Source: Clostridiales bacterium (GTDB lineage Bacteria > Bacillota > Clostridia > Oscillospirales > Oscillospiraceae). From it: 19,145 nt of DNA. Under the pieces are notes generated by a model. The model ran no database searches. It saw nothing but the letters and a program-made list of their open reading frames with translations, and was not told where the DNA came from. The translations under genes and the position numbers were made by a program. Positions 6,263 through 15,108 of the stretch are shown here, in pieces. The stretch lies in NCBI GenBank assembly GCA_004555705.1, contig SFHI01000065.1, positions 1-19,145 on the forward strand, in the 5' to 3' direction. The number at the start of each line of letters is the position of its first letter. Within the stretch, counting starts at the first letter, position 1.

Positions 6263-8312
6263 TTACCCGATCTGGTTTTCGTAGGTAAAGACCTCGCTGG
6301 CGTAGATGGTGTCGAAGTATTCCTCCAGAATCTTCTCCGCCACCGGGGCCAGAGAGCTTCCGTGGGCCACCTTCTCGCCGTAGAGGGCCACGGCGATGAC
6401 GGGGTCCTCCATGGGGGCGAAGCACACGAAGGCGCCGTGGTCGGAGCCGCCGGAGGAGTGCTCCGCGGTTCCCGTCTTGGCGCAGACCGCTCCGGGCGGT
6501 GCCGCCCAGCTCGGTAACCACCTTGCGCATACCCCGGATGTACATGTCATAGTTCTCCCAGGAGATGTCCATGGTGGACAGGATCTCCGGCTGGGTCTCC
6601 AGCAGCAGCTCCCGGTAGTCCGAGGACACCACCCGGTTTAAGAAGGTGGCCCGGTAGCGGGTGCCCTGGTTGGCCAGGGTGCAGGCGTAGACGCACAGCT
6701 GCAGGGGCGACACACGGGTTTCGGCCTGGCCGATGCCGGTCAGAACACGGTCGCCTGCGCCCCACCGGGCGTTGGCGCCGGAGTAGGAGGCAGCCTTGCT
6801 GTCCGGGTTGGAGCGCCAGCCGATCTTCTCCACCAGCTCGATGCCGGTGGGCTCGCCGAAGCCGAAGCCCTTGGCGGTGGCGTCCAGCATCTGCCAGGTG
6901 CAGCGGTTGGCCAGCTCGTAGAAGAAGTAGTTGCAGCTGACCTTCAGCGCGTCCGTGGCGTCGATGGGTCCGTGGGTGGCGCCGGGGACGGAGGAGTACA
7001 GCAAGCACTTGGGCGCGAAGCCCTCGTACTCGGTGAACACGCCCTTGTCCACGATGATCTCCTCGTACTTATAAAGGTCGTTCTGCATGGCGGCCGTCAG
7101 GGTGCACATCTTGAAGGTGGAGCCCGGGGCGTAGTTGGCGCCGAAGGCCCGGTTGAAGAAGGGCTTCAGGGGATCGGACTCAATGGCGTCCCAGTCCTCG
7201 TTCATGGTGGCCAGGTCAAAGCTGGGGTAGCTGGCGCAGGCCAGAATCTGGCCGGTCTTGACCTCCATGACCACCACCGCGGCGCCCTCGGCGTCCAGGC
7301 CCAGGCCGCCCTCCTCGGTGTTGATCTCGGGGTTCGTGATGTTGGCCATGACCTCCGCCAGGGCGTCCTCGGCGATCATCTGGATGTTGATGTCGATGGT
7401 GGTTTCCACGTTGGCCCCGGCGATGGGGTCCTTCTTGTAGTACTGCTTCATGATGGTGCCGTCCTTGGAAACCACGTCCACACGGGTACCGTCGATGCCA
7501 TGGAGGTATTCCTCGAAGGCCTCCTCGAAGCCGGACTGGCCGATGTAGGCGTCCATGGAGTAGTTCTGAGACTCGTACTTTTCCCAGTCGGCGGCATCCA
7601 TGCCGCCCATGTAGCCCAGGATGTGGGCGGCGTAGGTGGTGTGGTACTCCCGGACGGTGGAGGATTCCACCATGAGGCCCGGGGTATTCAGCTCCAGGAT
7701 GGCGCTGAGGTTTTCGTCGGAGACGTCCTCGATGAAGGTGTAGGTGGGCAGGTTGGTGACGCCGCGCAGGTCGAATTCGTAGCGCATGCCCACCACGGCC
7801 CGGGCCTCCTCGTCGGACCAGTTGTCGGGAATTTCGTAGCGGGAGCGGAGCTTCTCCAGCAGCAGCGGCGCGGAGATGTCGGAATCCAGGCCGCGGTCCC
7901 GCATAAAGTTCTGGAAGTAGTTCTGCCAGGCGGTGGAGTACTCGTTCAGGGTGTACTCAAAGGGCCGGCTCTTGGTGATGGGGAAATGGTCGATGTACTC
8001 CACCCCCAGCTCCAGGCACTTGTGGTAGAGCCTCAGCAGGTACTCGTTGCGGTTGTCCGCGGATTTGATAACGTAATGGTTGAACACCAGGTCATAGCTG
8101 GCCCGGTTGCCCACCAGCACGATGCCGTTGCGGTCCAGGATATCGCCCCGGGCGGCGCGGACGGTGGTGACGGTGGTATAAACGGTGGTATTGTCCGTGT
8201 CGCCCTTGGTTTCGATGATCTGCAGAGAAAAGAGCTTCCCCGCGAAGAGGGAAATAACCAGACAGAACAGGAGCAGCAGCGCGACAGCCCGGACACGGCT
8301 TATTCTTTCCAT
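6263..8312 (-). pseudogene. Penicillin-binding protein 2 with a one-base frameshift before KTG
   Basis: Class B transpeptidase of the elongation machinery, anchored by one membrane helix (residues 8-25). With one base removed the protein has 682 residues. The active-site motifs are STFK (398-401, catalytic Ser398), SCN (459-461) and KTG (612-614). The frame breaks between codons 605 and 608, at about 6491-6500: up to TELGGTAR the reading is in one frame, and from AVCAKTGTAEHSS to the end it is in another. As written, translation would continue out of frame and lose KTG. The gene length 2050 is one base over a multiple of three. Start ATG 8312 follows GGAGG and overlaps the mreD end by 13 bases. 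This could be a real mutation or a sequence error. The gene is mrdA/pbpA-like. Confidence 0.9.
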
Positions 8313-8926
8313 GTGTGACCTCCGATTTGGCCGAGCTTGAGAGTGAGCGGATATAGGAGAAGCATCACCGCCCAGCTAAGGGCGCCGGTGACGACGAAGC
8401 GGGGAAACCTGCCCCAGTGGGTCAGCCCCGAGAAGATGGAGAAGCCGAACACGGCGATTTCATAGACCATGACGGCAAGCCCCGCGCAGAGCAATATGGA
8501 GCCCCGGGAGCGGTGCCAGTAGACCTGCCGGAACAGGCTGGCGCAGATGCCCAGCACCGTGAGCAGCGCCACGGCGTAGGGCCCGGGAGCGGAGCCGGAA
8601 AAATAGTAGATGGTAGAGGCGATGAGGATAAAGACACTGCCGGTTTCCGTGCCCTCCAGCACGGTGATCAGCAGCATGGCCGCCACGGGAAGGTCCGTGC
8701 TGGCCCCGAAAATGGGGATGCGGCTCATAATGGTGTCCTGGAGCACCAGGGCTGCAACGCAGAGCAGCGCGTAGCTCCCCCACCGCAGCAGAGTAAGGCG
8801 CTGCTGGCGGGTGAAGTAGAGCTTCTTGAGAAAGCCAGTGCCCAGGGAATCCTTGCGGAATTCCGGCTTCCGGAGGAACTTGGGCAGGGAAAAGGAGGGG
8901 GAATTTTTTCTTCTTTCTCGTGCCAT
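8300..8926 (-). CDS. mreD: Rod shape-determining protein MreD
   Basis: Predicted 208-residue integral membrane protein of the elongation machinery. After a basic cytosolic N-terminus (about 45 residues, unusually long, MARERRKNSPSF...) several hydrophobic segments follow, around 50-65, 80-95, 100-130, 145-165 and 180-195. No catalytic motif is expected. Identity rests on hydropathy, size, and position between mreC and PBP2. A GAGG site lies about 7 bases before ATG 8926. The gap to mreC is 9 bases, and the end overlaps the PBP2 start by 13 bases, so the three are one transcription unit. Confidence 0.88.
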   Translation of the reverse strand: MARERRKNSPSFSLPKFLRKPEFRKDSLGTGFLKKLYFTRQQRLTLLRWGSYALLCVAALVLQDTIMSRIPIFGASTDLPVAAMLLITVLEGTETGSVFILIASTIYYFSGSAPGPYAVALLTVLGICASLFRQVYWHRSRGSILLCAGLAVMVYEIAVFGFSIFSGLTHWGRFPRFVVTGALSWAVMLLLYPLTLKLGQIGGHTWKE

Positions 8927-8935
8927 AAAGCTTCC

Positions 8936-9829
8936 TCACGGGGTGGTGGGGGTGGTGGGGGTGGTGTCTTCCGTGGGCGCGGTGGACGCGGCGCCCTCCA
9001 CCTCCGTGGTGTAGTCCGTCAGGATGAACACCTGTTCCAGGGAGCTGATGTCCGCGGCGGCCTTCAGCAGGGCGTACTTGGCCACGCCCGTCTCCTCAAA
9101 GCCCGCGTCCACCACATAGCCCAGAATCAGGCCCCGGGGGTACACGGTGGAGCCGGAGGTCACCACCTGGTCCTTGTTTCGGATGATGGAGGAGGACGGC
9201 AGGTAATTCATCTGCAGAAGCGTCTCCTGGCCGTTGATATAGCCGCCGGACACCATGCCGTTATAGCCCGAGGAGGCGATGGTCGCGGATATTTCCAGCG
9301 TGGAGTCCAGCACGGTTTTCACCACGGCATAGTTGGGCCCCGCCTCGGTGACCAGGCCCACCACCTGGCCGTTTTCCGTAATGGCCACCATGTTGGCCTG
9401 GATCCCGGCGGTGGTGCCCCGGTTGATGGTGAAGGTGTTGGAAAAATCGCTGGAGCTCCAGCCGATGATATAGGCGTCCACGGTCTTGTAGCTTTCGTGG
9501 GTGGACTGGAGCTTCAGCATCTCCCGCAGCCGCTCGTTTTCACGGGAGACCGCGTCGGCCTGACGGGCCACGTCCTCCATCTGGGCCATGTCCGCCTTCA
9601 GCTTCTGGTTCTCCGCCGCCAGGGACTCGTAGCGGAACATATAGCTGTAATACTGCTCCGCCAGGTTGGTCAGGCCGTTCACCGCCGACCGGAAGGGAGC
9701 CAGGACGCCCTGGACGATCATGCCGGGCAGGGTCTGGTTGGTGACGCCCGCCACCACGGCCAGGGCCGCGGACAGCAGCACCGCCACAACCAGGATGATG
9801 CGCAGCTTGGTACTGAACAAATGTCTCAT
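8936..9829 (-). CDS. mreC: Rod shape-determining protein MreC
   Basis: Predicted 297-residue bitopic protein that links the cytosolic cytoskeleton to the outside wall enzymes. It has one membrane helix (about residues 10-28), a coiled coil rich in E, K, Q and L (about 65-107), then the beta-rich MreC core (about 115-275, with FTINRGTTAGI and SGSTVYPRGLILGYV). The tail is a low-complexity TTPTTPTTP repeat. I chose ATG 9829, whose ATGA overlaps the maf stop codon. The longer frame from 9886 reads into the end of maf and adds no family sequence. Its place with maf, mreD and PBP2 makes the call secure. Confidence 0.94.
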   Translation of the reverse strand: MRHLFSTKLRIILVVAVLLSAALAVVAGVTNQTLPGMIVQGVLAPFRSAVNGLTNLAEQYYSYMFRYESLAAENQKLKADMAQMEDVARQADAVSRENERLREMLKLQSTHESYKTVDAYIIGWSSSDFSNTFTINRGTTAGIQANMVAITENGQVVGLVTEAGPNYAVVKTVLDSTLEISATIASSGYNGMVSGGYINGQETLLQMNYLPSSSIIRNKDQVVTSGSTVYPRGLILGYVVDAGFEETGVAKYALLKAAADISSLEQVFILTDYTTEVEGAASTAPTEDTTPTTPTTP

Positions 9830-10401
9830 TGGGTATCCTCCATCAGCTGGGGCGCCAGGGTTTTCAGCACCTGGCCCAGCCGGCACACCGGCAGCCCCAT
9901 AACATTATAATAGTCGCCCTGCATCCCCTCGCAGAAGAGGGCCGCGCCCCCCTGGATGCCGTAGGAGCCGGCCTTGTCCATGGGCTCGCCGGAGGCGACG
10001 TAGCGGCGGATTTCCGCGTCGGAAAGCTCCCGGAAGCGGAGCGCGGTGATCTCCGTGAAGGTTTCGGTGCCTCCCGGGGCGCAGACCGTGCAGCCGGTCA
10101 TCACCTGATGCTCCCGGCCGGAGAGGAGACGAAGCATTTTTTCCGCCTCATCGGGGGAGTGGGGCTTTCCCAGCACGCGGCCGCCGCAGACCACGATGGT
10201 GTCCGCCGCCACAACCACGTCCTCCTCTTCCCGGGGGACGGCCAGGGCTTTTAATCTGCTCACCCGGGCCACTTCCGTTTCCGGCGGCAGGGCGGGGTTC
10301 ATGGTCTCGTCAATGTCCGCCGCCCGGATGATGAAGGGAATCCCGAATAGTGAGAGAAGCTCCCTCCTCCGGGGCGACCCGGACGCTAAGATAAGGTGCA
10401 T
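9826..10401 (-). CDS. maf: Maf-family nucleotide pyrophosphatase
   Basis: Predicted 191-residue cytosolic enzyme. Maf proteins hydrolyse nucleoside triphosphates such as dTTP, UTP and modified forms to the monophosphates, and overproduction in Bacillus inhibits septation (family knowledge). Visible motifs: ASGSPRRRELL (residues 6-16), AADTIV (65-70) with the catalytic Asp67, and KAGSYGIQG (143-151). The ATG at 10401 has AAAGGA about 11 bases upstream. Upstream residues in the longer frame come from the repeat E7 and are not part of the protein. The stop overlaps the mreC start by 4 bases, the usual maf-mre arrangement. mreB, often upstream, is absent here. Confidence 0.95.
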   Translation of the reverse strand: MHLILASGSPRRRELLSLFGIPFIIRAADIDETMNPALPPETEVARVSRLKALAVPREEEDVVVAADTIVVCGGRVLGKPHSPDEAEKMLRLLSGREHQVMTGCTVCAPGGTETFTEITALRFRELSDAEIRRYVASGEPMDKAGSYGIQGGAALFCEGMQGDYYNVMGLPVCRLGQVLKTLAPQLMEDTQ

Positions 10402-10423
10402 AGTAGATAATATCCTTTCTGGT

Positions 10424-10798
10424 GTGAATTGACAATTGACAATTGAGAATTGACAATTGACAATTATGATATTCCCCACCGGGATGAAAAATCGAAAACG
10501 AATCTGCCAGACAAATTGGGAGTTTGTCGAATATATGCTGTCATTGCGAGCCAGTGCGCACACTGGCGTGGCAATCCCCCCGGTTAGAGGGAAAATGTAT
10601 CGAAAATTGCTCTATAGAGTGGGAAAACGTTGCGATTTTTGGTGGTAATCGTTACCTGGTTCCGTTCAACCGGGGGATTGCCACACCAGTCTGCGGACTG
10701 GTTCGCAATGACAGGTAATTTGGGACGCATCCCGCCAAACACCAATTTTCCGCACCACGGAATTGTCAACTGTCAACTGTCAATTGTCAATTGTAAAT
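10424..10798. repeat. Element E7: complete nested element with core A
   Basis: The left outer arm has six 7-base units of GAATTGA/CAATTGA type (10426-10467), beginning only about 25 bases before the maf start. A hairpin TCCC-CACC-GGGA follows near 10471-10483, then ACAAATTGGGAGTTTG (10511-10526). Core A left hairpin CCAGTG-CGCA-CACTGG is at 10551-10566, the middle GGTAATCGTTACC follows, and the right hairpin CCAGTC-TGCG-GACTGG is at 10686-10701. The inner right arm is CAAACACCAATTT (10737-10749), then hairpin TTCCG-CACCA-CGGAA (10748-10762) and five 7-base units ending 4 bases from the U32 gene stop. It covers the gene-free region 10402-10802. Confidence 0.87.
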
Positions 10799-10802
10799 TC
10801 GT

Positions 10803-12890
10803 TTACTCCACGCCTCTGAGGTACAGCCCCCGGGTACAGGCGCCGGGGTCGAAGGGGACGGGATTCAGGTACTCTGCCAGCACCCGGTCCACTTCCTTGC
10901 CGTTTTCCGTGGTGAAGTACAGCCGCAGGGCCCACAGTCCCAGCTTGGCAAGGTCGTCCTGCCGGTCCAGCCAGCTGAGCTTCTTGCCGTTGAGCAGCAC
11001 GCTGCGGCAGCTGTTCCCGTCTTTCATGATGGGGAACTCCGCCCCGGTCTTGTCCGTCAGCTTGGGCAGGGCCTGGACATTTTCGCAGGAGCACTTGCCC
11101 GTGCGGTTGCGGATCAGGCACTGCTCCGTAAGCATCAGCGGCAGCCGTCCGTAGCAGAGAAGCTCCGTGTTCACCGCCTTGCCCAGGTCCCGGATCTGGG
11201 GCAGGGTCATCTCAAAGCTGGCGGTGGCCGAGGCCAGCTCCAGATTCTTCAGCACCTCCATGGAGGCGGAGTTGAAGATGTTCAGGCCAAAATCCCCGTG
11301 AATCCGCAGCCCCAGCTCCCGGGCGGGGATCAGAAGGCCCAGATTCCCCACCAGCACGTCCTTCAGCCCCATTTCCGCCAGCTCCCGCAGCTGGGCGGTC
11401 AGCTGGGGCAGCTCCCGGTCGTGGACCACACGGGGCAGCGCCGCCGCCACCCGGCCCCGCTGGATCAGGGAGCGGGCCAGCCGGGGGCTGGCCGCCATGA
11501 CGTGGAGCGGCACATACAGCATGGCGCAGGAGCTGTTCAGGAGGGTGGGGGTCAGCTGCTCCCGGGTGGTGACCTGGATGGTCAGCCCCGGCAGGCCCTT
11601 GGGGTTGGGGTACTTGGGCAGGGGCTTGGACCGCCGCAGGGCGTGCTCGGTATGCCGGGCCCGCAGGGCGGTGAGCTGATTGAGCACATCCCGACGCATG
11701 GCATTCACCGCCGAGGCGGGAATGATTAGCCCCGGGTCCACCTGGGTGCGGACCTCCACGCAGCGGTAGGGGGTGCCCCCGGTTTTGGCGATGCGCTGGG
11801 CCAGAGCCTCCCCGGTGAGGACAAAGTTCCGGGCCAGCTCCGGCATGGGGCCCTCCACCCGGCACATCCGGCCCTCCGGGTCCGTCACCGTCAGGCTGCT
11901 GCCCTGGGAAGTGATGACGCCCCGGAACCGCACGTCCACCAGGGGGGTCTCCCCGGCCTCGTAGGAATTCCGGGCGGCCTGGAGGAATTTGGCATCGGTT
12001 TCCGTTTCCTCCCGGATGCCGAACATATCTCTGTCCACCTTGCCCATGTAGTAGCCGTCGGTAAAGCCCTGGCGGTTAAAGGCGGAGGTGAGTAACTCCA
12101 TCATGGCGGGGGTTACCCGCATTTCATCCAGAGCCTTGCGGTACACGGCGGTCACCGTGGCCACATACTCCGGCCGCTTCATCCGGCCCTCCAGCTTCAG
12201 GGAAGCCACGCCCATGGCCTCCAGCTCCTGGAGATAGGATACCAGGCAGTTGTCCTTCAGGCTCAGGGGGTACTTCTCCTGCCAGTGGCCGTAGCCGTAG
12301 CTCTGGCGGCAGGGCTGGGCGCAGCGGCCCCGGTTGCCGGAGCGGCCGCCGATGGCGGCGGACAGGTAGCACTGGCCCGAATAGCACATACACAGCGCCC
12401 CGTGGACGAATACCTCGATCTCAATGGGGGACTGGGCGCAGATATAGCGGATCTCCTCCCGGCTCAGCTCCCGGCTGAGCACCACCCGCTTCATGCCCAT
12501 GGCGGCGCACAGCTGCACCCCGGGCAGGGAGTGGACGGTCATCTGAGTGGAGCCGTGGACGGGGATTTTGGGCGCGATCTGGCGGCACAGCTGGGTAACG
12601 CCCAGGTCCTGGACGATGAAGGCGTCCACGCCGCAGTCCGCCCCCTGGCGGATCAGCTCCTCCACCTTGGGGATTTCCCGGTCAGTGACCAGGGTGTTGA
12701 TGGCCAGGTGCACCTGAACCCCCCGGATGTGGCAGTATTTCACCGCCTCGGGCAGGGTCTCGGGGGTAAAGTTCTTGGCGCTCTGACGGGCATTGAAGGC
12801 GCCCACGCCCAGATATACGGCGTCCGCTCCATTCTGCACCGCCGCCCGCAGGGCCTCCATGGACCCCGCCGGGGATAGTAATTCAATCAT
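10803..12890 (-). CDS. Peptidase U32 family protein with C-terminal DUF3656-like region (RlhA/TrhP type)
   Basis: Predicted 695-residue cytosolic protein. The N-terminal half has the U32 features IELLSPAGSMEAL (2-14), GADAVYLGVGAFNAR (21-35), HGSTQMTVHS (112-121), and the signature EVFVHGALC (159-167). Cysteines at 167, 169, 174, 190 and 194 (GRCAQPCR) match the metal or iron-sulfur cluster ligands of the family. U32 proteins named RlhA and TrhP act in cytidine or uridine hydroxylation of 23S rRNA and tRNA in E. coli and Bacillus. The long C-terminal region (about 400-695) fits the DUF3656-containing RlhA-like form. The old collagenase name is probably not its role. ATG 12890 follows GGAGAG. 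The longer frame from 12953 would cross the promoter. Confidence 0.88.
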   Translation of the reverse strand: MIELLSPAGSMEALRAAVQNGADAVYLGVGAFNARQSAKNFTPETLPEAVKYCHIRGVQVHLAINTLVTDREIPKVEELIRQGADCGVDAFIVQDLGVTQLCRQIAPKIPVHGSTQMTVHSLPGVQLCAAMGMKRVVLSRELSREEIRYICAQSPIEIEVFVHGALCMCYSGQCYLSAAIGGRSGNRGRCAQPCRQSYGYGHWQEKYPLSLKDNCLVSYLQELEAMGVASLKLEGRMKRPEYVATVTAVYRKALDEMRVTPAMMELLTSAFNRQGFTDGYYMGKVDRDMFGIREETETDAKFLQAARNSYEAGETPLVDVRFRGVITSQGSSLTVTDPEGRMCRVEGPMPELARNFVLTGEALAQRIAKTGGTPYRCVEVRTQVDPGLIIPASAVNAMRRDVLNQLTALRARHTEHALRRSKPLPKYPNPKGLPGLTIQVTTREQLTPTLLNSSCAMLYVPLHVMAASPRLARSLIQRGRVAAALPRVVHDRELPQLTAQLRELAEMGLKDVLVGNLGLLIPARELGLRIHGDFGLNIFNSASMEVLKNLELASATASFEMTLPQIRDLGKAVNTELLCYGRLPLMLTEQCLIRNRTGKCSCENVQALPKLTDKTGAEFPIMKDGNSCRSVLLNGKKLSWLDRQDDLAKLGLWALRLYFTTENGKEVDRVLAEYLNPVPFDPGACTRGLYLRGVE

Positions 12891-12907
12891 ACGCGCTCTC
12901 TCCAATA

Positions 12908-12932
12908 TGGTATACTTGGTCGCATTATACCA
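12908..12932 (-). promoter_or_regulatory. Promoter -10 with overlapping inverted repeat, U32 gene
   Basis: On the minus strand a perfect -10 box TATAAT lies at 12929-12924, about 34 bases before the U32 start codon. It is embedded in an inverted repeat TGGTATA-11-TATACCA (12908-12932), a possible operator. No good -35 box is seen at 16-18 bases. Three AAATTCA copies at exact 11-base steps (12965, 12976, 12987) lie upstream. Confidence 0.55.
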
Positions 12933-13018
12933 TAAAGCGTCCCAAACTTCCACCCCCCGAAGCGAAATTCAAAAGAAATTCAAGAAAAATTCATAGGCCC
13001 CCCTGAGACGGCAGGCAG

Positions 13019-13277
13019 GCGAATTAGTGTTTGTCGATTTGCTCCAAGTTTCCTGTCATTGCGAGACCAGTGCGCACACTGGTCGTGGCAATCCCCCCGT
13101 TGAGAGGAACCAGGTAACGATTACCACCAAAAATCGCAAGGTTTCCCGCTCTGTAGGGCAATTGTCGATACATTTTCCCTCTAACCGGGGGATTGCCACG
13201 CCAGTGTGCGCACTGGCTCGCAATGACAGCAAGTATTCGACAAACACCAATTTGCCCCCTTTCCCGTGTCGTGGGAA
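13019..13277. repeat. Element E8: core A in reverse orientation, right outer hairpin only
   Basis: Inner left arm GAATTAGTGTTTG (13021-13033). Left hairpin CCAGTG-CGCA-CACTGG (13067-13082) with an extra GA/TC pair outside. The middle contains GGTAACGATTACC (13113-13125). The right hairpin CCAGTG-TGCG-CACTGG is at 13201-13216, then CAAACACCAATTTG (13241-13254). A hairpin TTCCC-GTGTCGT-GGGAA (13261-13277) follows without 7-base units. It lies between the divergent U32 and DUF2207 genes. Of the gap 12891-13354, only the U32 promoter area and a weak DUF2207 promoter lie outside it. Confidence 0.85.
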
Positions 13278-13354
13278 TCTTTTCTTGCTTTTTCCCCACG
13301 CTTATGGTAACATGGTGAAATGAAATTTATGCTCTTTTGAAAGGGGGGACGGGT

Positions 13355-15073
13355 TTGAAGCGGAGATTGTTCGTAATCCTCACCATTGCGCTTCTGCTTT
13401 CCACGCTGGCGCTGCCGGCGTCCGCGGAGAATACCGCCTCCCGGGTGGACGCCTACTGCACCGTGTACACCGACGGCGACGTGCAGGTGAACCTGACCGT
13501 GACGCTGCGGCTGGAAGCCGCCCAGGACAGCCTCTACTTCCCCCTGCCGGGGAACGCCACCGACATCTCCCTGAACGGCGCCGGAGCCCGGACCTCCAAA
13601 ACCGGCTCCACCGTGGACGTGGACGTGAGCCGTGTGGTCAGCGGCCTGGTGGGCGAATTCTCCCTGCGGATCGACTACACCGTCCCCGACGCGGTGAAGG
13701 TCATCACCGACGAGAAAACCGGGGAGCGGTCGCTGCAGCTGGAGCTTCCGCTGATCAGCGGATTTTCCTACCCGGTGGACTATCTTTCCTTCGTGGTGGT
13801 GCTGCCCGCCGCCGCCACGGTGAATCCCCGTTTTGTCAGTACCTACCGGCAGACCGGCATCGACTCGGACCTGGCCTATGTGCGCAACGGCAACATGATC
13901 ACCGGCGCCACCAAGGCCCAGCTCAACGACCACGAGGCCGTGACCATGACCCTGGACGTGCCCACGGATATGTTCCCCGGGGTCAACATCTACATCCGGG
14001 AGGGCAACCCCGAGCTGAAGCCCATGCTGATCTTCATCGGCGCGGCGCTGCTGTACTGGCTGCTGTTCCTGCGGACCTGGCCCCTGCACCGGACCCGGAA
14101 CGTCTCCCCGCCCCAGGGCATCACCGCCGGGGAGCTGGGCTGCCGCCTGACCCTGGCCGGAGGGGACCTGAGCATGATGGTCATGACCTGGGCCCAGCTG
14201 GGCTATATCGTCATCCGCCTGGACGACCGGGGCCGGGTGATGCTCCACAAGCGGATGGAAATGGGCAACGAGCGCAGCCTCTTTGAGACCCGGGTGTTCA
14301 AGCTGCTGTTCGCCTCCCGGAATGTGATCGACGCCACGGGCAGCGCCTACGCCAAGCTCTGCCGGAAGGTGGCCGGGATGGTCCCCGGGGAGAAGGCCCT
14401 CTACCGCTCCAGCTCCGGCAATATGAAGCTGTTCCGCTGGCTGTGCTGCGTCAGCCATGTGTTCTGCGGCATCTGCGTGGCCATGAATATGACGGGGGTG
14501 CCCGTGCTGCAGGTGATCCTGGCCATCCTTCTGGGCGTTCTGGGCGCGGTGACCGCCTGGCTCATCCAGGAAATGGCCTACCGGACCCACCTGCGGGGCA
14601 AGGTTCCGGTGTACATCGGCCTTGTGTGCATTGCCATCTGGATCGTGCTGGGGCTTCTGGCGGGTCAGGTGTGGATTCCCCTGGGAAGCGCATTGGGGCA
14701 GTATGTTCTCGGCTACTTCGCCGCCTACGGCGGCCGCCGCAGCGACGCGGGCCGCCACGACGCGGCGCTGATCCTGGGCCTGCGGGCCTACCTGAAGAAG
14801 GTGAGCAAGGAGGACGTGAACCGGCTCCTGGATCAGGACCCGGACTACTTCTTCCAGCTGGCGCCCTACGCCCTGGCCCTGGGGGTCATCAAGCCCTTCG
14901 CCGCCAATTTCGGCCTCCGCCGCTTAGAGCAGTGCCCCTACATCATCACCCGGGTGCAGGGCCGCCGCACCGCCCCGGAATGGGCCCAGCTCCTGTCCGA
15001 GGTGGCCGACGCCATGGACGAACGCACCCGCCGCGCCATGGTAGAGCGCTGGGTGCCCATTCACTTCCGCTAA
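13355..15073 (+). CDS. DUF2207 family membrane protein
   Basis: Predicted 572-residue membrane protein of unknown role. An N-terminal signal peptide (MKRRLFVILTIALLLSTLAL, cut near ASA-EN at about residue 25) is followed by an extracellular beta-rich domain of about 190 residues, as in DUF2207 proteins. A membrane segment follows at about 228-246, then a cytosolic domain, two close hydrophobic stretches (about 365-405), another pair (about 420-465), and a C-terminal region with LDQDPDYFFQLAPYALALGV, which fits the family's C-terminal motif. I chose the TTG at 13355 because AAGGGGGGAC at 13341-13350 precedes it. The TTG at 13337 would start before that site. Only weak -35/-10 boxes (13280-13308) are visible. 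Confidence 0.82.
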   Translation: MKRRLFVILTIALLLSTLALPASAENTASRVDAYCTVYTDGDVQVNLTVTLRLEAAQDSLYFPLPGNATDISLNGAGARTSKTGSTVDVDVSRVVSGLVGEFSLRIDYTVPDAVKVITDEKTGERSLQLELPLISGFSYPVDYLSFVVVLPAAATVNPRFVSTYRQTGIDSDLAYVRNGNMITGATKAQLNDHEAVTMTLDVPTDMFPGVNIYIREGNPELKPMLIFIGAALLYWLLFLRTWPLHRTRNVSPPQGITAGELGCRLTLAGGDLSMMVMTWAQLGYIVIRLDDRGRVMLHKRMEMGNERSLFETRVFKLLFASRNVIDATGSAYAKLCRKVAGMVPGEKALYRSSSGNMKLFRWLCCVSHVFCGICVAMNMTGVPVLQVILAILLGVLGAVTAWLIQEMAYRTHLRGKVPVYIGLVCIAIWIVLGLLAGQVWIPLGSALGQYVLGYFAAYGGRRSDAGRHDAALILGLRAYLKKVSKEDVNRLLDQDPDYFFQLAPYALALGVIKPFAANFGLRRLEQCPYIITRVQGRRTAPEWAQLLSEVADAMDERTRRAMVERWVPIHFR

Positions 15074-15076
15074 AAT

Positions 15077-15108
15077 ACGCCGGAGCGCAAACACGCCCCG
15101 GCGTTTTT
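15077..15108 (+). terminator. Intrinsic terminator after the DUF2207 gene
   Basis: Stem ACGCCGG / CCGGCGT with a 14-base loop followed by a run of T (TTTTT at 15104-15108), starting just after the stop codon. Confidence 0.8.

Noticed and set aside
6485..6510. Programmed ribosomal frameshift in PBP2
   Set aside because: No slippery heptamer of the usual type at the join, and frameshifting is not known for this enzyme family.
6972..8318. Long plus-strand open frame (448 codons) opposite PBP2
   Set aside because: It is the antisense shadow of a GC-rich gene. It is rich in G, V, H and L with no domain and has no ribosome binding site.
8417..9910. Plus-strand open frame (497 codons) opposite mreD and mreC
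   Set aside because: Antisense shadow crossing the boundaries of two well-identified genes.
10426..10467. Tandem 7-base units as a CRISPR array
   Set aside because: Units are contiguous, without spacers, and far too short for CRISPR repeats. No cas genes are present.
10524..10718. Small open frames with CHCEPVRTLAWQSP-type peptides in the repeats
   Set aside because: These peptides recur wherever core A occurs (also near 1560, 2700, 5370, 13060, 18330) and come from the hairpin sequence, not from a conserved protein.
13181..14758. Long minus-strand open frame (525 codons) opposite the DUF2207 gene
   Set aside because: Low-complexity H/G/Q-rich shadow; its C-terminal end comes from repeat E8. 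The plus-strand gene has signal peptide, membrane segments and a ribosome binding site.
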